64,000 bases of DNA from Oceanobacillus luteolus (GCF_023715655.1 NZ_JAMBON010000011.1:34984-98983), one strand, 5' to 3'. Shown: positions 10,308 to 19,902, counted from the first letter of the stretch. Notes: generated by a model not told the origin, from the sequence alone. Numbers and translations are program-made.

Positions 10308-12407
10308 ATGAGCGAATACACGGCATGGATGGATGATTATCATCTCATCACCATTCCAATTGATGAATTGGACCCTTTGAGGAAACAAACCAATAATCCT
10401 CCCATTATCTATTGGGAGAAAAAGCAAACCTATTTTCAAACAGAGTTTATCGAGGAGACATACAGCCACGCAGTGCAAGTAAAACATCATGAAGAGCTCC
10501 CAATCGGGGAAGATTTGGTATTGCTTTGGGGTGAAAAACAAATACCGATCCATCCAAGAAATATCGTCCGTACGAAGGAGTTCGACGAAAGGTTTGCAGT
10601 ACTGGATGTTGAATTAGGTCCATTATGCACGGAGCAAGAAGCGGTCTTTCGCGTATGGACCCCAATTGCGACCAGTGTTGAAGTCAATGTCGAAGGAAAC
10701 CTCTATCCAATGAATCGTTCTGAAAAGGGAGTATGGACGCTTTCTCTAGCGGGGGACTGGCATGGCTGCAGTTATCATTTTGAGGCCATCATTCATGGTA
10801 AAAAGATAAACGTTCATGACCCCTATGCAAAAGGCTTGTCGGCCAATAGTGAAACTTCCATACTTGTTGACTTTTCGCGTACCATGCAGCTTGATGAATT
10901 TCAAACTCCGATCGAACATCCAGTGGATGCCGTTATTTATGAACTTCATGTACGTGATGCTACTATCCATCCAAACAGTGGAATAGTCAACAAAGGAAAA
11001 TATTTAGGTTTGACTGAGAAAAATACGACTACTAAAAACGGCTATTCGACTGGTTTAACTTATATAAAAGAGCTAAGTGTCACACACATCCAACTGCTTC
11101 CCATCAATGATTTTGCTCGAGTATCCGATTTAGAGTCCGAATCCGACTATAACTGGGGATATGACCCACTATTTTTTCAAGTTCCTGAAGGAAGTTACTC
11201 TGTTCTCCCTGATAGGGCAACCGCAAGAATAAATGAGCTGAAGAAAGTGATTCAGGCATTTCATGACGAAGAATTGGGGATAATTCAAGATGTCGTCCTT
11301 AATCATGTATTTATTATGGAGGAATCAGTTTTTGAGAAGCTCGTCCCAGGATACTTTTTCCGCTATCATGAAAATGGAACTCTCAGTAATGGCACTGGTG
11401 TAGGAAATGATTTGGCAACGGAACGCAAAATGGTCCGTAAATTTATTCTCGATACAATTGATTTTTGGTTAAGAGAATATAAAGTAGATGGCTTTCGTTT
11501 TGATTTAATGGGAAATATGGATATAGAGACTATGCAGCAAATAAAAAAACGTTGCCTCAAAGAGAAGCGTACAATTCTGCTGTTCGGTGAAGGCTGGGAT
11601 CTAGCTACTGCTATTCCTCGAAATGATAAAGCAATTTCCGCTCATGCGGACCGAGTAAAAGGAATTGGTTTCTTTAACGATTATTTCCGGGACACGTTAA
11701 AGGGGAAGTTATTTGATGCCCACGATACCGGTTATGTAAATGGGAACGGTCATAATTATGAACGACTTCCAGCACTGCTAAGCGGTGGAACTTTAGTGGA
11801 AGGAATGGACCAGCATGACATTGGTCAGACGATTAATTATGTAGAATGCCATGACAACCACACCCTATGGGATCGCTTGGCACTTACAAATAAGGAAGAT
11901 TCTGATACCCGAAAAAAGATGCACCAACTCGCAACTGCTCTTACTATTTTAAGCCAAGGAGTTCCATTCCTACACGCCGGACAGGAATTTTTCCGGACAA
12001 AATACGGAGTTGAAAACAGTTATATTTCAGGAGATGCGATTAATCAGTTGGATTGGAGCCGTCGTGAGCTGGAAGATGATAATGTTCAGTTTGTTAAAAA
12101 GCTGATTCTATTAAGAAAAGAGAATCCTGAATTCCGTTTGCGCACGAAGGAAGAAATTTCTAGACGTTTTCATCCATCCAATGAGAATGAGCCCCTATTC
12201 AACTTCACTCTTCTAGGGGATAAGAAGGACTTTGCCATATTCATCAACCCTACAGCTCTTGAAAAACGGGTCAAATTACCAGCACCAGGGAATTGGAAAA
12301 TTTCCGTATCAAACCTTTCAAAAGAAAGAACCAATCACTCGGAAATTAGCGGAGAATTTATTACTGTATTAGGTTATGAAGCAGTAGTGTTTGAAAAAAA
12401 TCGCTAA
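10308..12407 (+). CDS. amyX: Type I pullulanase (debranching enzyme)
   Basis: This 699-residue GH13_14 enzyme hydrolyses alpha-1,6 links of pullulan and limit dextrins. The diagnostic pullulanase motif YNWGYDP is at residues 281-287. The catalytic set follows: DGFRFDLMGN (nucleophile Asp near 399), LLFGEGWDL (Glu near 428) and VECHDNHTLWDRL. The N-terminal half holds carbohydrate-binding and early-set beta domains. There is no signal peptide, so it should be cytoplasmic and work with the glycogen genes it faces. The start ATG is preceded by AAAGGAGA. Confidence 0.93.
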   Translation: MSEYTAWMDDYHLITIPIDELDPLRKQTNNPPIIYWEKKQTYFQTEFIEETYSHAVQVKHHEELPIGEDLVLLWGEKQIPIHPRNIVRTKEFDERFAVLDVELGPLCTEQEAVFRVWTPIATSVEVNVEGNLYPMNRSEKGVWTLSLAGDWHGCSYHFEAIIHGKKINVHDPYAKGLSANSETSILVDFSRTMQLDEFQTPIEHPVDAVIYELHVRDATIHPNSGIVNKGKYLGLTEKNTTTKNGYSTGLTYIKELSVTHIQLLPINDFARVSDLESESDYNWGYDPLFFQVPEGSYSVLPDRATARINELKKVIQAFHDEELGIIQDVVLNHVFIMEESVFEKLVPGYFFRYHENGTLSNGTGVGNDLATERKMVRKFILDTIDFWLREYKVDGFRFDLMGNMDIETMQQIKKRCLKEKRTILLFGEGWDLATAIPRNDKAISAHADRVKGIGFFNDYFRDTLKGKLFDAHDTGYVNGNGHNYERLPALLSGGTLVEGMDQHDIGQTINYVECHDNHTLWDRLALTNKEDSDTRKKMHQLATALTILSQGVPFLHAGQEFFRTKYGVENSYISGDAINQLDWSRRELEDDNVQFVKKLILLRKENPEFRLRTKEEISRRFHPSNENEPLFNFTLLGDKKDFAIFINPTALEKRVKLPAPGNWKISVSNLSKERTNHSEISGEFITVLGYEAVVFEKNR

Positions 12408-12416
12408 GATAGAATC

Positions 12417-12466
12417 AATAACAACGATGGGCCGATGTAAGCAACTATCGGCTCATCGTTGTTATT
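12417..12466 (+). terminator. Terminator after pullulanase gene
   Basis: A 20-bp stem with one mismatch (12417-12436 with 12447-12466) and a 10-nt loop lies 10 nt past the stop. The T tail is modest. Confidence 0.75.
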
Positions 12467-12627
12467 TCATTCTATTAGTATAATTATCACTCTATCATTA
12501 CCTATTCATATTTCTGAATATTTTAGAATGCGTCTCTTTTTTGATATAATACTTTAATATATTCATTAGTTTTTTTGAGTACATCTTATCATGGCTCTTC
12601 TTTATAAGATTTGGGGGGATTCTAAAA

Positions 12628-13578
12628 ATGAAAAAAATTCGTACCGTCTCTTTAATTGGCTTAGGTGCAATTGGAGCTGCATACGGAAGCAAGTTACATC
12701 AATATCTTGGTGATGATTTTACTGTTGTTGCGAACGAGGAAAGAATTTCCCGCTATCAACAAAGCGGAATAAAAGTATTGGAGGAAACATATAATTTTCG
12801 TTACGAAACACCTGAAACAGACAGTGGACCACGCGACTTAGTAATTTTTTCAGTGAAAAATGCAGAATTAAAGCAAGCTATTCAAGAAATAAAGCACCAT
12901 ATCGGCCCTGACACAATAATATTATCGCTACTGAATGGGATTTCCAGCGAAGAGGAGATATACGAAGCAACTGAAAATGCACATATCCTTCATAGTATGT
13001 GTGTAGGAATCGATGCTGTACGTGAAAATCAACAGATCCGATTCTCCAGCTTAGGTAAGATATGTTTCGGTTACCGAGAGGATTTTGGGACAGAAGAAGA
13101 TGCGCAGGCAGTCAAAACACTATTTGATGCAGCTGCGATACCTTATGAAATTCCTCAAGACATTTGGCATGCAATTTGGGCCAAATTCATGCTTAACGTT
13201 GGTGTGAATCAGGTTTCTGCAGTAATGCGCGCACCATATGAATACTTTCATAAAGTCCCTTCCCTATACAGCTGGATGGAGGACGCGATGTATGAAGTCG
13301 TGGAAATTTCGAAAAAGGCTGGTGTCGGTCTTACGGATGAGGATGTTAAAAACTTTCGTCCAATACTGCACGCGCTATCTCCTAAGGGGAAAACTTCAAT
13401 GCTCCAAGATATAGAAGGAAACAGGAAGACCGAGGTGGAATATTTTGCTGGTACGGTAGTTGAGCTGGGAAAGAAGTATCATGTTCCAACTCCAATTAAT
13501 GAACAGCTGCTTCGCATGATCACAATCATGGAAAAAATGAATGCCCTGGACGTAAAAGCTTCTAGTGTTAACATTTGA
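12628..13578 (+). CDS. Ketopantoate reductase family protein (PanE/ApbA-like)
   Basis: This 316-residue NAD(P)H-dependent reductase starts with a Rossmann loop, LIGLGAIGAAYGSKL. It also has the family stretches SVKNAELKQAI, LLNGISSEEEI and WAKFMLNVGVNQVSA, the last carrying the Lys and Asn expected at the active site. Family members reduce 2-dehydropantoate to pantoate for coenzyme A synthesis. Bacilli usually carry several paralogues, and without a panBC neighbourhood this could act on another 2-keto acid. A GGGGGG-like ribosome site precedes the ATG. It is followed by ddh with its own promoter. Confidence 0.8.
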   Translation: MKKIRTVSLIGLGAIGAAYGSKLHQYLGDDFTVVANEERISRYQQSGIKVLEETYNFRYETPETDSGPRDLVIFSVKNAELKQAIQEIKHHIGPDTIILSLLNGISSEEEIYEATENAHILHSMCVGIDAVRENQQIRFSSLGKICFGYREDFGTEEDAQAVKTLFDAAAIPYEIPQDIWHAIWAKFMLNVGVNQVSAVMRAPYEYFHKVPSLYSWMEDAMYEVVEISKKAGVGLTDEDVKNFRPILHALSPKGKTSMLQDIEGNRKTEVEYFAGTVVELGKKYHVPTPINEQLLRMITIMEKMNALDVKASSVNI

Positions 13579-13603
13579 GGAATCGTTTATTTTTCTGTAG
13601 AAT
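13575..13603 (+). promoter_or_regulatory. Sigma-A promoter of ddh
   Basis: TTGAGG (13575-13580) and TAGAAT (13598-13603) are separated by 17 nt. The -35 box overlaps the stop codon of the preceding gene, so ddh can be transcribed independently. Confidence 0.6.
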
Positions 13604-13633
13604 GAACCCATAAAATAACAAGGAGGATTTTTC

Positions 13634-14620
13634 ATGAGCAATCCAATAAAAGTAGGTATTTTAGGATATGGTAACTTAGGAAAAGGTACGGTAAAGGCTG
13701 TGAAACAAACCTCCGATATGGAGATCGTTGCCGTCTTCACCAGAAGAGATCCTGCTTCTCTTGAACTGGAGGATCCATCTATTAAAGCAGTACATATCGA
13801 TGAAGTTGAAAGTTATAAAGATAAGATCGACGTTATGATTCTATGTGGTGGTTCGGCAACAGATTTACCAGGACAAGGACCGAAATATACTAAACTCTTT
13901 AATACCATTGACAGCTATGATACACATGCAAAGATTCCAGAATACTTTGAAGCAGTCGATGAAGCTGCCAAGCAAGGTGGAAATATTTCCATTATTGCTG
14001 TCGGTTGGGATCCGGGGTTGTTTTCCATTAACCGCTTAGTCAGTGAAGCGATTATCCCTAACGGAGAAACATACACATTCTGGGGTAAAGGATTAAGCCA
14101 AGGACACTCTGATGCAGTCCGTCGTGTTGAAGGTGTTAAAGCCGGAGTCCAATATACGATTCCATCAGATGAAGCGATGGAACGGGTTCGCAGCGGAGAA
14201 AACCCAACATTAGAAACAGCAGAAAAGCATCGCCGTGTTTGTTATATCGTTCCTGAAGAAGGCGCGGATACAAACGAAATTGAAAATACGATTAAAACAA
14301 TGCCTAACTACTTTGCCGACTATCAGACAGAAGTTCATTTCATTACGGAAGAAGAACTGAAAAAAGAGCATTCTAAAGCACCTCATGGAGGATTTGTGAT
14401 TCGCTCTGGAAAAACAGGTGAGGATAATAAACAGCTCATTGAGTTCTCCCTCAAATTGGAAAGTAATCCAGAATTCACTTCCAGCGTGCTCGTCGCGTAT
14501 GCTCGAGCGGCACATCGTTTAAGTAAAGAAGGGGCAGTTGGTGCCAAGACCGTTTTTGACATTGCACCAGGTTACTTATCTCCACGTTCAGCAAGTGATT
14601 TAAGAAGAGATCTTCTATAG
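13634..14620 (+). CDS. ddh: meso-Diaminopimelate D-dehydrogenase
   Basis: This 328-residue NADPH-dependent enzyme converts tetrahydrodipicolinate plus ammonia directly to meso-diaminopimelate, a one-step route to lysine and the peptidoglycan cross-linker. The N-terminal Rossmann loop is GILGYGNLGKGTVKAV. Family-diagnostic stretches include VGWDPGLFSINRL, FWGKGLSQGHSDAVRR and PHGGFVIRSGKTG. The length is normal. An AAGGAGG site precedes the ATG. Only some Bacillaceae have this shortcut in addition to, or instead of, the acetylase route. Confidence 0.93.
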   Translation: MSNPIKVGILGYGNLGKGTVKAVKQTSDMEIVAVFTRRDPASLELEDPSIKAVHIDEVESYKDKIDVMILCGGSATDLPGQGPKYTKLFNTIDSYDTHAKIPEYFEAVDEAAKQGGNISIIAVGWDPGLFSINRLVSEAIIPNGETYTFWGKGLSQGHSDAVRRVEGVKAGVQYTIPSDEAMERVRSGENPTLETAEKHRRVCYIVPEEGADTNEIENTIKTMPNYFADYQTEVHFITEEELKKEHSKAPHGGFVIRSGKTGEDNKQLIEFSLKLESNPEFTSSVLVAYARAAHRLSKEGAVGAKTVFDIAPGYLSPRSASDLRRDLL

Positions 14621-14629
14621 AACAAAATC

Positions 14630-14665
14630 AAGTACCCGTGTCATGTAAATATGACACGGGTACTT
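14630..14665. terminator. Bidirectional terminator between ddh and methyltransferase gene
   Basis: A perfect 15-bp stem (14630-14644 with 14651-14665) and a 6-nt loop lie between convergent genes and reach the methyltransferase stop codon. Confidence 0.85.
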
Positions 14666-15271
14666 CTATTTTCGATAGATTAATATCCGCTCATCAGAAT
14701 CATTTTTATAAAAACAATCAATCTTAATTTCTTGTATCAATTCAAAGGCAGTGTTTTTCTCAAGGTAATAGATATAATCTTCATGTGGATAATAAAGAAT
14801 AATATCTACGGAACGTGGGTATTCCTCAACAGAATGAAGTATATTATTTACGACCTTTTGAAAGATTTGTACAGAAAACGGATTGAAGAAATAAAATCGA
14901 TTGTCTCTTTCCGTAATTCGATATTCTTCCGCTAAACAAACTAGAAACTCTATGGTGCTGGTACTGTCAGGGAAATTTTTTTTATATTTCTCTAAATTGA
15001 TCTGAGCGCCTTCAAAAAATTCATCCTTCATCTCAATACCTTTTACCGATGCTCCAGTGAAATGATGGAGAAAGAAATTAACTCTACCTTTGCCACACCC
15101 AAAATCAACGATATGATCGTTTTTATCAATAGGGTAGTGTTCTATTAACGTTTCCAATGTTTCATAGGATGTTGGTTCATACGGATTATAATGGGTATTG
15201 AACGATGGGGAGACGAAACGGTCCTCCCCCGTCCGTATCCCTAGTAACTTATCATATTTATATTGCTTCAT
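14666..15271 (-). CDS. Class I SAM-dependent methyltransferase, substrate unknown
   Basis: From the chosen ATG (15271) the product is 201 residues. A Rossmann-type motif I, IVDFGCGKGRVNFFL, identifies an S-adenosylmethionine methyltransferase. Motif II (KGIEMKDEFF) and an NPF motif typical of motif IV (FYFFNPFSVQIF) follow. An upstream in-frame ATG at 15361 would add 30 hydrophobic, basic residues but lacks a ribosome site, so I prefer the internal start, itself with only a weak AAAGAGA. The order T-SY-ET...VDFGCGKGR resembles stand-alone Firmicute methyltransferases of unknown target. Confidence 0.75.
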   Translation of the reverse strand: MKQYKYDKLLGIRTGEDRFVSPSFNTHYNPYEPTSYETLETLIEHYPIDKNDHIVDFGCGKGRVNFFLHHFTGASVKGIEMKDEFFEGAQINLEKYKKNFPDSTSTIEFLVCLAEEYRITERDNRFYFFNPFSVQIFQKVVNNILHSVEEYPRSVDIILYYPHEDYIYYLEKNTAFELIQEIKIDCFYKNDSDERILIYRK

Positions 15272-15482
15272 TACATCGTCTCTTTTCATCAATCTATAAT
15301 GGGAAATACAGAGATTCAAGACAACAAACAATCGTATTCGAAGCGGAACACTAATTATCATAAAGTCAAAGAATCTTTATCCCAGTCATCAACAACTCGG
15401 TATTCATCGGTGAAGATACATGGGTAGAAAATACCTTAAATTCGCAGTCACTGTTACCGCAAGTCCCATCACATAATCCTCA

Positions 15483-16571
15483 TTACACATTTACTTTATG
15501 GCTGTTCTCGAAAATTTCCATTACTTCAACGAGTCTTTTCACACCTTCAACCGGCATCGCATTATAAATGCTCGCACGCATTCCACCAACCGAACGGTGC
15601 CCTTTCAACGTCACAAGTCCTGCAGCTTGTGCTTTTGCTAAAAACTCCGCATCAAGTGCTGCAGTCGAAGTTGCAAAAGGAATATTCATGAGCGAACGGC
15701 TTTCTTTTTCTACCGGACTTGAGAATAGCTTCGACTGTTCAAGATAACCATACAATATAGCCGCTTTCTCACGATTGAGTTCTTCCATTTTCTTCACACC
15801 GCCAAGCTCCTTTAACCATTCGAAAACAAGGGAAGCCATATAAATAGCAAAGGTTGGCGGAGTATTGTATAGAGAATTGCTATCACTGTGAGTCTTATAA
15901 TCCAACATGACCGGGCAATTTTTTTTAGCTTTCCCAATCAAATCTTCCCGGATAATAACAAGGGTCAGTCCTGCAGGTCCTATATTTTTCTGAGCACCTG
16001 CATAAATGACTCCAAATTTCTTCACATCAATAACCTCTGAAAGAATATTCGAGGACATGTCTGCAACAAGTGGAATATCACCTGTGTCAGGTATATCGGA
16101 ATAAGCAGTACCTTCAATCGTATTATTTGTTGTTATATGGATATAATCGTAAACTTGGTCGAATTGTACTTGATCCAGCTTTGGTATGTATGTGAATCCT
16201 TTATCCTCACTAGAGGCAATAACATCAATTTCTCCATATTTCTTTGCTTCTTGTATCGCTTTTTTCGACCAAGAGCCCGTATGGATATATCCAGCCTTCC
16301 CCTTTACCATCAAATTCAATGGTATCATGGAAAATTGAAGTGTTGCTCCACCTTGTAGAAATAGGATTTGATAATTATCAGGAATATCCATCAAATCACG
16401 TAAGTCCTTCTCTGCTTTTTCAATAATGTCGTTAAATAGACTAGATCGATGACTAAGCTCCATTACTGACATTCCAGAATCTGCATAATTCAATAGTTCC
16501 GCTTGCGCCTTTGCCAGCACAGACTGTGGTAAAACAGAAGGCCCTGCTGAAAAGTTGTAGACACGGTCCAT
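15483..16571 (-). CDS. serC: Phosphoserine aminotransferase
   Basis: This 362-residue PLP enzyme transfers an amino group from glutamate to 3-phosphohydroxypyruvate in serine synthesis, and in some bacteria also serves vitamin B6 synthesis. It begins [15 protein letters not shown], typical of SerC, and has the PLP-lysine context [30 protein letters not shown] near the C terminus binds the substrate phosphate. An AAAGGGG site precedes the ATG. It stands alone, without serA, under a strong sigma-A promoter with a Fur-family-like box just downstream. Confidence 0.95.
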   Translation of the reverse strand: MDRVYNFSAGPSVLPQSVLAKAQAELLNYADSGMSVMELSHRSSLFNDIIEKAEKDLRDLMDIPDNYQILFLQGGATLQFSMIPLNLMVKGKAGYIHTGSWSKKAIQEAKKYGEIDVIASSEDKGFTYIPKLDQVQFDQVYDYIHITTNNTIEGTAYSDIPDTGDIPLVADMSSNILSEVIDVKKFGVIYAGAQKNIGPAGLTLVIIREDLIGKAKKNCPVMLDYKTHSDSNSLYNTPPTFAIYMASLVFEWLKELGGVKKMEELNREKAAILYGYLEQSKLFSSPVEKESRSLMNIPFATSTAALDAEFLAKAQAAGLVTLKGHRSVGGMRASIYNAMPVEGVKRLVEVMEIFENSHKVNV

Positions 16572-16608
16572 TCATTCTCGCCCCTTTAGATGAAGTAATA
16601 TGATTAAA

Positions 16609-16623
16609 TTATGATAATTATCA
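16609..16623 (-). promoter_or_regulatory. Candidate Fur/PerR-family box at serC promoter
   Basis: TTATGATAATTATCA is a 7-1-7 inverted repeat. It matches 12 of 14 defined positions of both the PerR (TTATAATnATTATAA) and Fur (TGATAATnATTATCA) consensus. It sits immediately downstream of the serC -10 box, where bound repressor would block transcription. Confidence 0.4.
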
Positions 16624-16626
16624 ACT

Positions 16627-16655
16627 ATTATAAGTAATATAAAGACTAGTTGCAA
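16627..16655 (-). promoter_or_regulatory. Sigma-A promoter of serC
   Basis: On the minus strand TTGCAA (16655-16650) and a consensus TATAAT (16632-16627) are spaced by 17 nt, about 60 nt upstream of the serC ATG. Confidence 0.7.
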
Positions 16656-16717
16656 TGCAGCTTAATATCCATTATTTCTATACATCCTTCGCCTACATTA
16701 CAAAATGTACACCATGT

Positions 16718-17386
16718 CTATGTCAAATTCCAATTAACCGGATGACGACCATTCGCTTTCAGAAAATCATTCGCTCTTGAAAAAGGCTTGCTTCCAAAAA
16801 AGCCCCGATTTGCAGAGAACGGGCTTGGGTGTGGAGATTTAATAATAAGATGCTGCGGATTTGTCAGTAAGGTCTCTTTTTCCTGAGCGTGACGGCCCCA
16901 AAGAATAAAGACAACCGGATCCGATTTTTCATTTACAAGTCCTATCACTTTATTTGTGAAGTTCTCCCAACCTTTCCCCCGATGGGAAGCGGGTTGCTTC
17001 TCCCTGACGGTCAGAACAGTATTTAATAAGAGTACACCCTCATCAGCCCATTTCTTTAGATAACCATGGTCAGGGGGTTCGATACCTAAATCATCTTGAA
17101 TTTCTTTATAAATATTCCTTAAAGAAGGAGGAACCGCCACACCCTTTTGAACGGAGAAACTTAAGCCATGGGCTTGATTAGGACCATGATAAGGATCTTG
17201 CCCAAGAATCACAACCTTCGTCTCTTTATAGCCTGTATAATGTAACGCATTGAATATGTCGTCCATTCCAGGATAAATTGTCCTGCTGCAGTATTCCTCC
17301 TTCAGAAATTGTCTCAAATTCTGATAATACTCTTTTGAAAACTCCTCTTCCAGTAACGGAGCCCAATCATTGTTTAACACCGTCAT
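16718..17386 (-). CDS. ung: Uracil-DNA glycosylase, family 1
   Basis: This 222-residue enzyme removes uracil from DNA as the first step of base-excision repair. It has the water-activating motif [20 protein letters not shown] and the leucine/minor-groove loop [13 protein letters not shown], both intact. An upstream in-frame ATG at 17407 exists, but AGGAGG is well spaced for the ATG at 17386. That ribosome site overlaps the end of a 47-codon ORF 11 nt upstream, suggesting a two-gene operon. Confidence 0.93.
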   Translation of the reverse strand: MTVLNNDWAPLLEEEFSKEYYQNLRQFLKEEYCSRTIYPGMDDIFNALHYTGYKETKVVILGQDPYHGPNQAHGLSFSVQKGVAVPPSLRNIYKEIQDDLGIEPPDHGYLKKWADEGVLLLNTVLTVREKQPASHRGKGWENFTNKVIGLVNEKSDPVVFILWGRHAQEKETLLTNPQHLIIKSPHPSPFSANRGFFGSKPFSRANDFLKANGRHPVNWNLT

Positions 17387-17397
17387 CACAATACCTC

Positions 17398-17541
17398 CTA
17401 AAACCAATCAAATAGCTTCCGAATCGAACGGCCAAATATCCGGGGCAGATATAAAATGATTTCCCCAATTGTAAGAATCCAATCAAACCTTTCGATACGG
17501 TCCTCTATTTTTCGTTTCCTCTTTTGCTTCCTTGCTCCCAA
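17398..17541 (-). CDS. Small basic protein upstream of ung, unknown function
   Basis: The frame is open from 17628, but the credible start is TTG at 17541, which has GGAGG seven or eight bases upstream. The product is 47 residues: a very basic N terminus ([16 protein letters not shown]) followed by an amphipathic or membrane-associating segment ([20 protein letters not shown]). It ends 11 nt before ung and its 3' end supplies the ung ribosome site. I do not recognise the family. It may be a small membrane-associated protein or merely a translated leader coupling to ung. Confidence 0.5.
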   Translation of the reverse strand: MGARKQKRKRKIEDRIERFDWILTIGEIILYLPRIFGRSIRKLFDWF

Positions 17542-17665
17542 TATATTCCCTCCATTCCTGAGAGTAGTGTAAAACTGTGCGTTTACAGAAAACCAGTTCC
17601 TGACCGAATCATTACACCTAAATTTCAAACATGCCTCTAATACTATTCAATAGAAGCAATCCGGT

Positions 17666-18280
17666 TCAAATCACCAACTTCCCATCCTCCATTGTATATA
17701 TCACATCTCCTAACTTTTCAGCTTCACGTTTACTATGCGTTACGAGAATTATAGGTATCTTCCATTGAGTATGGAGCTCGAGAAGTTGTTGATGAGCAAG
17801 ATCTCTCGTGTCATCATCAAGTGCAGCAAACGGCTCGTCCAACATAAGCAACCTCGGTTCCGTTGCGAGCGCCCGCACTAATGCAACCCGTTGTTTTTCC
17901 CCTCCTGAAATCTCATGGGGATAATATTCTTCCAAATGCTCTATTTGCAGCTCCTTCATAAGTCTGCGGGTGAGCTTTTCGTCTTTCATTCCATATATGA
18001 TATTTTTTCCTACAGTCATATGAGGAAATAAAGCATAATCTTGAAAAAGATAACCGATTTTCCGCCTTTGAATCGGGAGGGAACCGGCAGAGGAAAAGAA
18101 TGTTTGTTCATTTAATAAAATATTTCCTGAATCCGGTTGTATAATTCCTGCAATACAATTTAAAAGACTTGTTTTTCCAGAGCCCGATTTCCCGACAAGT
18201 ACCATGATTTGACTCTGGAGAACGAATTTAGCTTCCAATTCAAAATGAAACAAACGTTTATTTATATCAACTTGCAACAT
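17666..18280 (-). CDS. modC: Molybdate ABC transporter ATP-binding protein
   Basis: This ATPase of about 204 residues powers molybdate uptake. It has Walker A LVGKSGSGKTSLL, signature ISGGEKQRVALVRALA and Walker B LLMLDEPFAALD. The chain ends soon after the H-loop (LVTHSKREA), so the C-terminal Mop/TOBE molybdate-sensing domain of longer ModC proteins is absent. A start at 18298 would overlap modB by 4 nt, but GGTGG is correctly spaced for the ATG at 18280. It is the last gene of modABC. Confidence 0.85.
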   Translation of the reverse strand: MLQVDINKRLFHFELEAKFVLQSQIMVLVGKSGSGKTSLLNCIAGIIQPDSGNILLNEQTFFSSAGSLPIQRRKIGYLFQDYALFPHMTVGKNIIYGMKDEKLTRRLMKELQIEHLEEYYPHEISGGEKQRVALVRALATEPRLLMLDEPFAALDDDTRDLAHQQLLELHTQWKIPIILVTHSKREAEKLGDVIYTMEDGKLVI

Positions 18281-18294
18281 ATTATTTCCACCCA

Positions 18295-18972
18295 TCACTT
18301 ATGAAATCGCTGCATGCTCCGTTTATTCCACCAATTCAGCCAGAGTAGTGCAACAAATCCTACCATACTAATGATTGTAACCCAAATTCCCGCGGTTGCC
18401 ATGTCCCCGCTCTCAACTGCAAAGTAAATGGCTAAAGGTATGGTTTCGGTCACTCCGGGAACAAAACCAGCCACCATCAACGTTGCACCGAACTCACCTA
18501 GGGCACGCGCAAATGTCAAAACAAGACCCGCCAATAAACCTGGCCAAGCAAGCGGTAAAGATATCGTCCAAAATACACGGATACGAGAAGCCCCCATTGT
18601 ATAAGCAACCCTTTCTAAATTGGAGTCATATTGTTGAAATGCCGCTTTTGCGCTCTGAAACATCAACGGAAAGGATACAACAATGGCTGCCAAGACGACA
18701 GCATACCAAGTGAATACAATTTGTATGCCAAAGAATTCACTCAAGATGTTCCCTAAAAAAGCATTTCTGCCAAAAAGATATAATAAACCAAATCCAACAA
18801 CCGTTGGCGGTAAGACCATAGGTAATAAAAACAATGCTTCTACAACCGTCTTCCCCAAAAAATTCCGCCTAGAAAAAGTCCAAGCAAGGAAAACACCGAG
18901 CAAAAATACAATTATCGTGGCAACACTTGCTGTTTTCAGAGATATCCATAAAGGAAAAAGATCCATATCCAT
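18295..18972 (-). CDS. modB: Molybdate ABC transporter permease
   Basis: This 225-residue integral membrane protein has about five or six membrane segments. The ATPase-coupling EAA loop near the middle includes YTMGASRIRVFWTISLPLA followed by GLLAGLVLTFARALGEFGAT, the ModB/CysT pattern. It forms the membrane channel of the molybdate importer with ModA and ModC. GGAGG inside the end of modA is spaced for this ATG, and the modA TAA overlaps it as TAATG. Confidence 0.92.
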   Translation of the reverse strand: MDMDLFPLWISLKTASVATIIVFLLGVFLAWTFSRRNFLGKTVVEALFLLPMVLPPTVVGFGLLYLFGRNAFLGNILSEFFGIQIVFTWYAVVLAAIVVSFPLMFQSAKAAFQQYDSNLERVAYTMGASRIRVFWTISLPLAWPGLLAGLVLTFARALGEFGATLMVAGFVPGVTETIPLAIYFAVESGDMATAGIWVTIISMVGFVALLWLNWWNKRSMQRFHK

Positions 18973-19754
18973 TAGGGATTACCTCCAAAGCCATAATGTT
19001 TGAACACTTCCTGTGCCACATCAGTTTGCAGAAACTGTAAAAAACCTGTAGCTTCTTCTACATGTTCCGAATTCTTTATTACTGCTCCAGGATAAATAAT
19101 TTGTGTATGTAGGCTAGAATCTATTGTGGCCACCACGTGTAATTGTTCTGACACTACTATATCACTACCGTATACAAGCCCATAGTCTGCATTTCCCGAT
19201 TCAACATATGCCATTACCTGTCGGACATCCTTTGCAAATACAAATTGGTTCTCCCACTCATCCCATATCTCCAGTTCCATCAACGCTTCCTTAGCATATT
19301 CTCCGGCAGGGACACTTTCCGGGTTTCCTATCGCAATTCGATTTACATCTTCCCAATTAAAATATATTAGATTATCAATAGAAGGAACATCATCCTTATT
19401 CGTCACCAGTACTAAACGATTTTGTAGGATGTCTTTTCGGGTTTCTTTTATAATGAGGTCTTTTTCTTCTAAGTTATCCATCCAGGTGATATTACTCGAT
19501 AAAAAAACATCTGCATCCATCCCTTGTTCCAACTGACGGGCAAGTGTGCCCGACCCACCCAACTGAAAAAGAACTTCGACATCGCTTTCCTTTTCATAAA
19601 TCTCCTTTAATTCCATTAATGCATCTTGTAAACTAACGGCAGCCGCAACATTCAATGTTGTCTGCACCTTCCCCTCCCCCGCTTGGGAGCAACTTGTTAA
19701 AAAAATTGCAAAGAACAGCAACCATATATTTAGTCTCTTCAACTCCATCACCAT
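18972..19754 (-). CDS. modA: Molybdate-binding lipoprotein
   Basis: This 260-residue protein starts with a lipoprotein signal: basic start, hydrophobic core, lipobox LTSC with the lipidated Cys near residue 22. The mature part has the ModA stretches TTLNVAAAVSLQDAL, FQLGGSGTLARQLEQGM and YVESGNADYGLVYGSD, expected to bind molybdate or tungstate outside the membrane. The first ATG (19754) or the one two codons later may start it. A sigma-A promoter lies just upstream, so modABC is its own operon. Confidence 0.92.
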   Translation of the reverse strand: MVMELKRLNIWLLFFAIFLTSCSQAGEGKVQTTLNVAAAVSLQDALMELKEIYEKESDVEVLFQLGGSGTLARQLEQGMDADVFLSSNITWMDNLEEKDLIIKETRKDILQNRLVLVTNKDDVPSIDNLIYFNWEDVNRIAIGNPESVPAGEYAKEALMELEIWDEWENQFVFAKDVRQVMAYVESGNADYGLVYGSDIVVSEQLHVVATIDSSLHTQIIYPGAVIKNSEHVEEATGFLQFLQTDVAQEVFKHYGFGGNP

Positions 19755-19780
19755 CGTCGCTTCATTATTTATATACTTTC

Positions 19781-19809
19781 ATTATAAGATTTTTTCTAAT
19801 TGTTGTAAA
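19781..19809 (-). promoter_or_regulatory. Sigma-A promoter of modABC
   Basis: On the minus strand TTTACA (19809-19804) and TATAAT (19786-19781) are spaced by 17 nt and lie about 30 nt upstream of modA. The leader is too short for a molybdenum-cofactor riboswitch. Confidence 0.65.
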
Positions 19810-19902
19810 AATCATAGAGCCAAAGAGGAGCGTCAACACTGCAGAATGCATATGAAAAAGCTATAATTGTTTAGAACAGCAAGTATTGGAAGGTGTATAC
19901 AG

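Noticed and set aside
19810..19902. Guanidine-type riboswitch ahead of the SMR pair
   Set aside because: The leader between the likely -10 and the TTG is only about 35 nt and shows no ykkC-like conserved elements.
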